A stretch of 64,000 nt of DNA from Flavobacterium glaciei (lineage in GTDB: Bacteria > Bacteroidota > Bacteroidia > Flavobacteriales > Flavobacteriaceae): the NCBI RefSeq assembly GCF_003350545.1, contig NZ_QQBA01000001.1, forward strand, positions 201,489 through 265,488, written 5' to 3'. The position numbers and the translations under genes were made by a program. Below are positions 53,944 to 61,766 of the stretch, piece by piece (the first letter of the stretch is position 1; each line of letters opens with the position of its first letter). The notes under the pieces were generated by a model that was not told where the DNA came from, made no database searches, and worked only from the letters and a program-made list of their open reading frames with translations.

Positions 53944-54471
53944 GTCACGTCGAGCGCAGTCGAGACGCTTTTTAATCTAAAAATAATATCGCCCTGATAA
54001 AATCTCGACTGCGCTCGATTTGACAACGTACCCATTCTTGTCACGTCGAGCGCAGTCAGGACGCTTTTTATTCTAAAACTGATACCGACCTTAGATAATC
54101 TCGACTGCGCTCGATTTGACAACGTACCCTTCTTGTCACGTCGAGCGCAGTCGAGAAGCTTTTTATCATAAAACTAATATCGCCCTGAGACGATCTCGAC
54201 TACGCTCGATTTGACAACGTACCCTTCTTGTCACGTCGAGCGCAGTCGAGACGCTTTTTATTCTAAAACTAATATGGCCCTGAGACGATCTCGACTACGC
54301 TCGATTTGACAACGTACCCTTCTTGTCACGTCGAGCGCAGTCGAGACGCTTTTTATTCTAAAACAAATATCGCCCTGAACAATTCTCGACTTTAGTCTGT
54401 CCTGAGCAAATCTTGACTGCGCTCGATTTGACACCGTACCCATTATTGTCACGTCGGGCGCAGTCGAGACG
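53944..54471. repeat. Palindromic repeat array, block 3
   Basis: Five more complete units, with arm A starting at 53944, 54040, 54135, 54230 and 54325, and a terminal lone arm at 54448. Spacings are 96, 95, 95, 95 and 123 nt. Sequence and pairing are as in blocks 1-2. Several arm-B copies carry tacgctc instead of tgcgctc, without a matching change in arm A. The block ends 45 nt before the MBOAT gene stop at 54516. Confidence 0.93.
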
Positions 54472-54515
54472 AATTATAATTTAAACGTTACTTACAATCA
54501 ATATTCTTATTTATA

Positions 54516-55949
54516 TCAAAACTGAAAATAAATAAATTCTTTGTAATCAGAGTACGTACCCAAAGCTATAATCGCTGCTAGACATAACGTTAATTTCAAA
54601 TAACTATATCTCCCAGAAATAGGTTCTAATTTGGTTCGGCTTTTCCATTCCACAAGTATAAATGCAAGGACTAAAATGATGATTTCAAAATTGTATCGCT
54701 CGTTTTCTAAATACTGAGATTCAAAAATGCGATTTGTAAAAATACGAGTTATGTATTCAAATGCATCTCCTATCGATTTTGCCCTGAAAAACACCCAAGC
54801 CAAACAAGTTAATGAAAAGGTACTAATAATACTTGCAATCACTTTAAGTGAATTCCAATTCCAATACAATGAAACCGTTTCCATATTAGATCTGTTCTTT
54901 TTTAAAAGCAACAACGGTAAAAAATACAAGGCATTAATAAATCCCCACGCTATAAATGTCCAATTAGCGCCATGCCAAAAACCACTGATTAAAAATATTA
55001 CAAAGGTATTTCGAATTTTCATCGCCATGCCACCACTGCTTCCGCCCAAAGGAATATATAAATAATCCCGGAACCAAGACGATAGCGAAATGTGCCAACG
55101 ACGCCAAAACTCAGCTATATCTCTTGAAAAATATGGATAATTAAAATTACGTAATAAGTCAATTCCAAATAATTTTGACATTCCTAAAGCCATATCCGAA
55201 TAACCCGAAAAGTCTCCATAAATCTGAAATGCAAAATAAACTGCTCCCAATAACAATGAAAGTGAATTCATGGAATGATAATTATCAAAAATTGCATTGG
55301 CATAAGTAGCGCACGTATCGGCAATAACTACTTTTTTTACTAATCCCCAGATAAACTGAAAGATTCCCTCTTTGGCCTTTTGATAATCAAAAGTACGTTT
55401 CACTTTTACTTGTGGTAATAAATGTGTGGCTCTTTCAATTGGACCTGCCACCAATAATGGAAAATAGCTGACAAACAAAGAGTAATCCACAAAATTATAT
55501 TCTGCCTTAATTCTTTTTAAATAAATATCAATAACATAAGACAAACCGTGAAAAGTATAGAACGAAATACCCACCGGTAAAACTACATTCAGCAATAAAG
55601 GACTTGTTTGTAATCCAAACCCATTCAGTAAATCGGAGAAAGAATCCGCAAAAAAATTATAATATTTAAAAACACCTAGAAAACCCAAATTGATACTGAT
55701 ACTCAACCAAAACCAAAATTTTCGAGAGCCTTCGGATTTTGCTTTTTCAATTCGAATCCCTGTGTAATAGTCTAAAAAAGTAGAGAAAACCAACAGAAAC
55801 AAAAAACGCCAATCCCAACAAGAATAAAAATAATAACTCGCTATAATAAGAACTGCATTTTGATTGCTTTTATTTTTATTAAAAACAAACCAATACAACA
55901 GGAATACGATAGGCAGAAATATAGCGAAAGATAGAGAATTGAAAAACAT
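54516..55949 (-). CDS. MBOAT family O-acyltransferase (AlgI/DltB-like)
   Basis: A 477-residue polytopic membrane protein. The MBOAT core includes 'YSDMALGMSKLFGI', 'FWRRWHISLSSWFRDYLY' (282-299), 'IPLGGSSGG' and the catalytic-type His326 in 'FWHGANWTFIAWG'. Such proteins pass acetyl groups across the inner membrane to a periplasmic SGNH partner that O-acetylates the glycan. The SGNH-like gene at 55958 ends 8 nt upstream of its start, so the pair is probably a functional module of this locus. Confidence 0.92.
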   Translation of the reverse strand: MFFNSLSFAIFLPIVFLLYWFVFNKNKSNQNAVLIIASYYFYSCWDWRFLFLLVFSTFLDYYTGIRIEKAKSEGSRKFWFWLSISINLGFLGVFKYYNFFADSFSDLLNGFGLQTSPLLLNVVLPVGISFYTFHGLSYVIDIYLKRIKAEYNFVDYSLFVSYFPLLVAGPIERATHLLPQVKVKRTFDYQKAKEGIFQFIWGLVKKVVIADTCATYANAIFDNYHSMNSLSLLLGAVYFAFQIYGDFSGYSDMALGMSKLFGIDLLRNFNYPYFSRDIAEFWRRWHISLSSWFRDYLYIPLGGSSGGMAMKIRNTFVIFLISGFWHGANWTFIAWGFINALYFLPLLLLKKNRSNMETVSLYWNWNSLKVIASIISTFSLTCLAWVFFRAKSIGDAFEYITRIFTNRIFESQYLENERYNFEIIILVLAFILVEWKSRTKLEPISGRYSYLKLTLCLAAIIALGTYSDYKEFIYFQF

Positions 55950-55957
55950 GCTAAATT

Positions 55958-56851
55958 TTATTTTTTATTATTTATTATTTTTTCCACTACAATTTCAGTG
56001 AATTTTCTTGACCCCATTTCATTCAAATGAAAACAATCAACAAACATCGAATCTTCTTCTATGGCATCAGAAAAATCATGTAAATCTGGGATTTTAGTTT
56101 TTAATTTTTTTATATAATCTAAATTTTTAGTATGCTTACAAAAAGGAGCACAAAAGAAAACAATTTTTAGATTATTTGCTGCTCCGTATTTTTTTATTTT
56201 TTCGTAATAAGGATTATGTGATGCTATAGAGGTTGGCAAGGCAAGATGGTTGCTGTGCTTACCATCATTTTTTCGTAAAGGACTATACCCTTTATTTGCG
56301 ACCACCGTCGTTTTCTTGCCTATGACGTTTGCAAAAACATCCCTAAACCCAATTTTTTGATCACTTGCACAATATCTAACAAAAGGAATATAATACGTAC
56401 TTAGATCTTCTCCTACATAATCAATCAAATAGTCTTTTGTAATTTGATTTTCCTTAATAAAAGGCGCCATTTCATACGGTAAATTAATGGAGTGACCCTT
56501 AATGTCATAAATATAATCTACTTGAATAAACACCGTATCGGAGGCAATATTATACCATTTCAACAATTGCAAAACCGTGTAAATATCGCCCAGTTTAGCC
56601 GCTTCATATCCTAAATTAACGCATTTTTTTTGAGTGTTATTTTCAATAATGAATGGGTCAATTCCATTTTCAACTCTTGAAGAACCTAGAAAAATATAAT
56701 TGACTTTGGAGTTTTTAAGACTTCTTAGATATTGGAATTTAGTCCTTGGATTAGCATTTTTATAAACAGAGGTGTAAGCAAAATCGAATGCCAATAGTAG
56801 TATTAGAATAATAGTTAAAATACCGATAATCTGAATTATAAATTTTTTCAT
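55958..56851 (-). CDS. SGNH-like partner of MBOAT acyltransferase
   Basis: A 297-residue protein: one N-terminal membrane helix (about 5-26), G56-S-S58-R (FLGSSRVENG) as block I, and D272-x-x-H275 in 'DCFHLNEMGSRKF' as the last catalytic pair. This is the layout of AlgJ/AlgX-type periplasmic O-acetyl transferases. It is adjacent to the MBOAT gene. A paralogue lies across the repeat array at 51626, with the same opening and domain order. Confidence 0.78.
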   Translation of the reverse strand: MKKFIIQIIGILTIILILLLAFDFAYTSVYKNANPRTKFQYLRSLKNSKVNYIFLGSSRVENGIDPFIIENNTQKKCVNLGYEAAKLGDIYTVLQLLKWYNIASDTVFIQVDYIYDIKGHSINLPYEMAPFIKENQITKDYLIDYVGEDLSTYYIPFVRYCASDQKIGFRDVFANVIGKKTTVVANKGYSPLRKNDGKHSNHLALPTSIASHNPYYEKIKKYGAANNLKIVFFCAPFCKHTKNLDYIKKLKTKIPDLHDFSDAIEEDSMFVDCFHLNEMGSRKFTEIVVEKIINNKK

Positions 56852-56878
56852 AGTAGACTAAAAGTAAAGACTCAAATT

Positions 56879-58276
56879 TTATTTTTTTAAAATCAAATCA
56901 ATACTTTCCCATATTTTCTCCGAAGCTTGAGTTGGAGTGGTACCAGCAACAATTTTGTACCATTTTTTACCTTCTGAAACATTCGACAATTGACCTTCGA
57001 TGATTTGATTTACCAAATTTTCCAAGTCTTTTTTATCCGTACAAAAAACAGCTGCTTGTGGGCTGGGCATACTTCTAAAATGAACATACTTATAATTTTG
57101 TCCAATGTCCCGAATGCCTTTTCTTAGTTGGGGTTGCTCGTAATTAAAGTAAATACAGGGTTTTTCATGAGCTACAAAATCAAAAACTGTTGAGGAACAT
57201 ACATTCGTTACCATTTCAGAATGGGCGCAAACATTGTACAACAATCCTAAATCTTCTTTAGTAGGCAAAATTTCATTCCATTGTTTCCCCATAGGTTTCC
57301 AGATAGGATCGATTGCAACAATTACATCTGCATTTGCTTGTAAAACAGCATCGTATCTATTGGTGGTGTCAACTGGACATTTTCTGTAGATAATTCCAAT
57401 ATTCTTGCCTTTAGCATTTAAATTGCGTACAGCATGTGCCAAATCTTCTAAATAATATTGATCTAAAGGCGAGGTAGTTTCATCATCACCGGAATAACAA
57501 ATATATTTTTTATCTATATCCAAATGATGTTCGGCACAAAAAGCAGCTCTTTCTTTTAGTAGTAGGTTGTCGTAATGCGGTTCAAACTGCGGTGTTCCTG
57601 TAACAATAACTTGGGATTCGTTTATGAATGGGTAATATTTTAAAACTTCCGATTTCATTAAATCACTCCAAACAAAATAATAATCGGTTTCTACCACTTG
57701 CATTGCCTTAGGCACATTATCCCATGAATATACAAAAGCAACAGTAGGAATTCCTAAATCTTTGGCTGCCAATAAAGCGCTTATTGATTGCGTAGCGCGT
57801 TGTGTGGTACAAAACACTAAATCCGGTTGGTGTTCTAGCAACTGAGCTTTGCAATACTGGTATTTTTCAGTGGAACGTTCCAGACGATTGATTCGTTTTC
57901 GGATTCTTACAATCCCTTTTTCTGTTGAATTCAATCCTATTAATAACTTCGTATAAAGTGTAATTAAAGTATTTTTTATGCCATTGTAACTAAAAGGAAA
58001 TTTATAAGTAGGATACACATCATCCTTAAACTTCTTTTGTGACACATTTAATTCGATATGTTTTCTAATACGAGAATAGATTGGCGTTAACCTATTTATT
58101 CTATGGTTTTCAATTTTAACCTCATCATAACCCAACTCTTCTTTGAGCGAGAAAACGGTATTATTCCAGTAGACAATTTGATGTCCTTTTTGTTCTCCTA
58201 ATTCCTTGAATTTAGTAAATGCAAAATTGCGCAAACCTACTCCATCTGGAAAAAAAACAAATATTTTTTTACTCAT
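56879..58276 (-). CDS. GT-B fold glycosyltransferase-like protein
   Basis: A 465-residue cytoplasmic protein (from ATG 58276; a TTG two codons upstream is possible). It opens 'MSKKIFVFFPDGVGLRNFAF', has a Rossmann-like first half (DLVFCTTQRATQSISALLAA) and a donor-like C-terminal half with 'VTGTPQFEPHYDNLL' and 'MVTNVCSSTVFDFVAHEKPC'. This looks like a GT-B glycosyltransferase or related CDP-glycerol/UDP-sugar enzyme, and I cannot name the sugar. A copy of its first 45 codons lies at 59276-59413. Confidence 0.72.
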   Translation of the reverse strand: MSKKIFVFFPDGVGLRNFAFTKFKELGEQKGHQIVYWNNTVFSLKEELGYDEVKIENHRINRLTPIYSRIRKHIELNVSQKKFKDDVYPTYKFPFSYNGIKNTLITLYTKLLIGLNSTEKGIVRIRKRINRLERSTEKYQYCKAQLLEHQPDLVFCTTQRATQSISALLAAKDLGIPTVAFVYSWDNVPKAMQVVETDYYFVWSDLMKSEVLKYYPFINESQVIVTGTPQFEPHYDNLLLKERAAFCAEHHLDIDKKYICYSGDDETTSPLDQYYLEDLAHAVRNLNAKGKNIGIIYRKCPVDTTNRYDAVLQANADVIVAIDPIWKPMGKQWNEILPTKEDLGLLYNVCAHSEMVTNVCSSTVFDFVAHEKPCIYFNYEQPQLRKGIRDIGQNYKYVHFRSMPSPQAAVFCTDKKDLENLVNQIIEGQLSNVSEGKKWYKIVAGTTPTQASEKIWESIDLILKK

Positions 58277-58350
58277 AAACAAATTAACTTATTGATAAAA
58301 ACCAAAATTAAATAAAACACATTTCTTCATTTATTTTAAAAAATAGAATT

Positions 58351-59138
58351 TTACTTTACACTGACTAAAACTTCAATCAATTCCCCCCTAATACCATAAT
58401 GTAAATCATCAATATGTTCAATTATTGTTTTAAGTCCACTTTTTTCATTTATGAAATCGACAATGTCAAATCCCCAATGCATGGTAACTGGAGATCCATT
58501 AGCATCAACCACATTACTGTGCCATTCGGGTTTGTTAGTAAAGATAGGCTCTCCATTTTCTCCTTTAACAGCCCAAATTTCCGTTTTCATATGCTTATTG
58601 ATAATTGGAAGAGTAAATATATGAGCGCCTCCTTTTCTCAGTGTTCTCGCAATTTCTGAAAAAGCTTTTTCAGGATTATATACATGTTCCATTACATCTT
58701 GAGAAATCACAAGGTCAAAAGAACAATCATTAAAGGTTTGGTTTTCCAAGTCCTCATTTTGAAAATTATTAATAACAGCTCCAAACTCTTCATTGGGATA
58801 GTACTGAGTTGCTAAATAATTTTTTGAATTATTTTTTAATTTTAAACTCGCCCCTCTATTCCCTGGGGATGACTCATGAATATCAAGATTTCTCCAGTTT
58901 GGATAATATTTTTCAATAACCACCATCAAAGCTCTTTCTCGTGGAATTGACTTACAATTACTGCAAATAAATAATCTCTGAGCCAACTATTTTTTGATTG
59001 AAAATGAACTTCTAAATCACAACAAGGACAATAACCCTTTTGAGAAAAATAAAACCCATTGGGTAGGACATATTTTAATATTTCTTTTTTTAAACTGTCC
59101 TTTATTCCTTTTATTTTTCTTTTAATTAAACGCTTCAT
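58351..59138 (-). pseudogene. Frameshifted class I methyltransferase
   Basis: Two overlapping frames form one protein. The first (ATG 59138) gives about 50 residues with 'GYCPCCDLEVHF', then 'SWLRDYLF'. The second continues 'FICSNCKSIPRERALM', then 'SFDLVISQDVMEHVYNPEKA' and 'LRKGGAHIFTLPI', a SAM methyltransferase with a CxxC…CxxC zinc-type head. Around 58964-58975 the T-rich run tattt-attt appears one base short. Restoring one base would give 'RDYFICSNC' in frame and a ~262-residue enzyme. This is either a true mutation, a phase-variable slip or a sequencing error. A separate 211-residue truncated version could start near 58986. Confidence 0.75.
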
Positions 59139-59275
59139 ATCTTTTATACTGTTTTTTTCTTTTAAAATTTTTAATTTAGTGATACCCTGTTTAACAAATT
59201 TTTGTTTCTAAAATAAAAAACACTTCAATCAAGAATGTTGATTTTTCTCAATTGAACTTTATCTTAAAATATATT
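59139..59275. other. Intergenic, no gene seen
   Basis: AT-rich stretch between the frameshifted methyltransferase start and the duplicated gene fragment. I see no gene or clear promoter in it. Confidence 0.4.
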
Positions 59276-59413
59276 CTATTTGAGTGAGAAAACGGTATTA
59301 TTACAGTAGACAATTTGATGTCCTTTTTGTTCTCCTAATTCCTTGAATTTAGTAAATGCGAAATTGCGCAAACCTACTCCATCTGGAAAAAAAACAAATA
59401 TTTTTTTGCTCAT
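59276..59413 (-). pseudogene. Duplicated 5' fragment of the GT-B-like gene
   Basis: ATG at 59413 opens a 45-residue frame almost identical to the first 45 codons of the gene at 56879-58276 (MSKKIFVFFPDGVGLRNFAF…NNTVFSLK), with one Trp-to-Cys change, then TAG. The match covers about 135 bases with a few differences. The fragment and the full gene bracket the frameshifted methyltransferase, which points to a duplication or insertion event. Confidence 0.88.
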
Positions 59414-59520
59414 AATTTAATTTATCAAGCTCGTTTGGTGTTTAATTATTGATTTTTTTGCGGTTATATATTACTAATCCTGAATTTTTATTAGTTTATA
59501 AAAATAAAGTTCTTTTTCTC

Positions 59521-59590
59521 TTTAAACCATTAAGAAATTAAGGTTCATTAAGGTTAAAACTTAATTTTCTTAATTTCTTAATGGTTTAAA
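59521..59590. repeat. 22-bp perfect inverted repeat
   Basis: The arms tttaaaccattaagaaattaag (59521-59542) and its reverse complement (59569-59590) flank a 26-nt loop with a small internal stem (ttaag/cttaa). It is placed 40 nt after the neuB stop on the minus strand and may act as a 3' end structure. The lack of a T-run argues against a classic terminator. Confidence 0.8.
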
Positions 59591-59630
59591 AATATAATAA
59601 AAATTTTTCACAGCTTAGCAGACTGCTCTA

Positions 59631-60503
59631 CTACTTTTTATTCTTCAACTTATCTCTTTGCACTTGTTCAATAGGTAAAATATCCATTGATTTATAGGAC
59701 AAAGCACTGTGAACTGCGTTTAAATCTCTGGCTAATTTTCTCAATCCCATAGGTTCTAAGGAAGCCGCATGATCAGTTCCTTTCCAAGTGCGATCTATAG
59801 TATAATGTCTTTCAACAATGTTGGCACCTAACGTATAAGCTGCTATATCTACTGCTATTCCTAAATGATGTCCTGAAAAACCAATATGTTTTACTGTGTC
59901 ACCATATTTTTGCTTTAGCAAAGTAATATCTAACAAACAAACATCCTCAAATGGAACCGGATATCCTGAAGTACAATTGTATAACACTAAGTCTTTATTC
60001 CTGCCTTTTTCAACAAAATAATTGACCAGAGTATCTGTTTCATCTTTAGTGGTCATTCCAGTTGAGATATGAATTTCTCCTTGATAATGATCACACAGCC
60101 AACCCAACATATCAAAATTATTATTACAAGCGGATGGTATCTTTATAAATTCTGGCTGAAGTGAAGCAATTTCTTTGGCTGAAGTCGTGTCCCAAACCGA
60201 AGTGGAATACGTAATTCCAATAGATTCACAATACTCTTTTAACTCTTGATGTTGGTTTACATCAAATTCTAAAAATTCACGGTGCGCACCATACGTATCG
60301 CCATAAGAGTTGCTGGCATTGGGATGCGGTGCATTGTATTGCTCTTCAGTCAATAATTCCGTATTGTTTCTTTTTTGAAATTTTACGGCGTCAACATTAC
60401 AAAATATCTTGGCAATCTTTATCAATTCTTTTGCAATTGCCATATCGCCTTTATGATTACAGCCAATTTCAGCAATTACATACGGTTTTTTTAACTCAGT
60501 CAT
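59631..60503 (-). CDS. neuB: N-acetylneuraminate/nonulosonate synthase family protein
   Basis: A 290-residue PEP-condensing enzyme making a nine-carbon acidic sugar. 'VIAEIGCNHKGDMAIAKELI' and 'VDAVKFQKRN' hold the substrate-binding region, and 'HISTGMTTKDETDTLV', 'LYNCTSGYPVPFEDV', 'IGFSGHHLG' and 'IVERHYTIDRTWKGTDH' the barrel motifs. The C-terminal SAF (antifreeze-like) domain, usual in ~340-residue NeuB, is absent. The sugar (sialic, legionaminic or other) cannot be fixed. Its start overlaps the neuA-kdsC gene by 8 nt. Confidence 0.88.
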   Translation of the reverse strand: MTELKKPYVIAEIGCNHKGDMAIAKELIKIAKIFCNVDAVKFQKRNNTELLTEEQYNAPHPNASNSYGDTYGAHREFLEFDVNQHQELKEYCESIGITYSTSVWDTTSAKEIASLQPEFIKIPSACNNNFDMLGWLCDHYQGEIHISTGMTTKDETDTLVNYFVEKGRNKDLVLYNCTSGYPVPFEDVCLLDITLLKQKYGDTVKHIGFSGHHLGIAVDIAAYTLGANIVERHYTIDRTWKGTDHAASLEPMGLRKLARDLNAVHSALSYKSMDILPIEQVQRDKLKNKK

Positions 60504-61656
60504 ATCTTTTATTATACTTTAATATCATTTCACAAACTTCCCTGATAGCCCCGGCTCCAGAAGCTGTTCCAAGCACAAAATCAGCGTTCATTTTTACTGT
60601 AGTTGTCGCATTTGCAGGAGCAAAAGACAAACTGCAACTACACATATTAGTCAGATCATTAACATCATCTCCAACATAAGCAACAGCGCCAAAACTACTA
60701 TTTTTAGTGGCAAGAAATTGCTTCAGAAATGAATATTTATCTTTCACACCAAAAAACGCCTCTTTAATTTGAAGTTTTTGCATGCGTTGCACCACCAGTT
60801 TAGAATTTTCAGAAGTTAGTGTGATTACTTCAACATTATTTTCTCTTAAAATTTCTAATCCCATACCGTCTCGCATATCAAACTTTTTGGCCATTTCTCC
60901 CTCTTCATTATAATATACCCCACCATCTGTAAAAACGCCATCAACATCCAGTACTAAATAGTCGATTCTTTGTTGGGTTTTACTCTTTTTTTGTCGCTCT
61001 ATCAGTAAATTTTCAACAATATTCCAGTCAGAGAGGCTGTCTATCTCCATCAAAGTTTCCTCTGGCATTTCTACTAATCCAATACTACCACTTACTCTGT
61101 TTCTCGAATGTAGAAAAAGTTCTTTTTTAGTAGCATATACCGCTCCATTTTCTATTAGCAATCCCTCAAAATTTTGCCTTCTGGGTCTGTTAAACACATC
61201 ATAATTTTGCGGAGTTCCGTCCTTGTTCCAGGTAAATCGATGGGTGTTGACGACAGTAAGAGCACTGTCATATTGTGTTGTAGTAATTTTATCTAAAACG
61301 GCATTAATATCGGCAGATAAGGTCAAAGGCGAAGTCGCTTGAAGCAAACATAAAACCCCGTAATCATGATTAATTTTCTCAGAAAACTCCATCATGGTAC
61401 TCTCCGTAGAAGCGGTATCATTGGCATTTTCTTCGTTGCGCAATAAGGCATACACCTTATCGCTCCAGTAATATTCGCGTTCTATATAGCTAATGATTTC
61501 TGTATCGTTTGTAAATACATATACAGCATCCAAATCAGAAAAAATAGCTTCCGTAAGTACCCAGGAAAACAAGGGCCGTCCTACCATTTTCTTTTTATTT
61601 TTCCCCGGAATCCCTTTCGAATCTTTACGCAGTGGAATGATGCCTATTTTTTTCAT
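60496..61656 (-). CDS. Fused CMP-nonulosonate synthetase and KdsC-like phosphatase
   Basis: A 386-residue fusion. Residues 1-225 are a cytidylyltransferase of the NeuA family (IPLRKDSKGIPGKN at 7-20, LLQATSP, 'GAVYATKKELF', 'EIDSLSDW'). Residues 230-386 are a HAD hydrolase with D237-V-D239-G-V-F-T-D (KdsC/NeuA C-terminal type). 'VAYVGDDVNDLTNM' holds the last HAD acids. It activates the sugar made by NeuB and probably removes its phosphate. In many bacteria these are separate genes. It overlaps neuB, so the steps are co-expressed. Confidence 0.9.
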   Translation of the reverse strand: MKKIGIIPLRKDSKGIPGKNKKKMVGRPLFSWVLTEAIFSDLDAVYVFTNDTEIISYIEREYYWSDKVYALLRNEENANDTASTESTMMEFSEKINHDYGVLCLLQATSPLTLSADINAVLDKITTTQYDSALTVVNTHRFTWNKDGTPQNYDVFNRPRRQNFEGLLIENGAVYATKKELFLHSRNRVSGSIGLVEMPEETLMEIDSLSDWNIVENLLIERQKKSKTQQRIDYLVLDVDGVFTDGGVYYNEEGEMAKKFDMRDGMGLEILRENNVEVITLTSENSKLVVQRMQKLQIKEAFFGVKDKYSFLKQFLATKNSSFGAVAYVGDDVNDLTNMCSCSLSFAPANATTTVKMNADFVLGTASGAGAIREVCEMILKYNKRYD

Positions 61657-61766
61657 AATTGTAAGTGAATCGGTTATTTATTTCTTGTCTTCTATATAAT
61701 TATGCGAAATAAGTTTCTATAAATAATCGCAATGCAAGATAAAAAAAGTATTTATGAATAGATTCT

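Noticed and set aside
53913-54122. Second repeat-derived reading frame
   Set aside because: It covers the array leader and arms and is explained by the repeat sequence. 95-nt units also do not keep the frame.
52560-54471. CRISPR array
   Set aside because: Units are 95-123 nt palindromic modules whose loops are themselves similar to one another. There are no short direct repeats with unique spacers and no cas genes.
59521-59590. Classic terminator after neuB
   Set aside because: The hairpin is perfect, but no T-run follows on the minus strand and the arms are almost entirely A/T.
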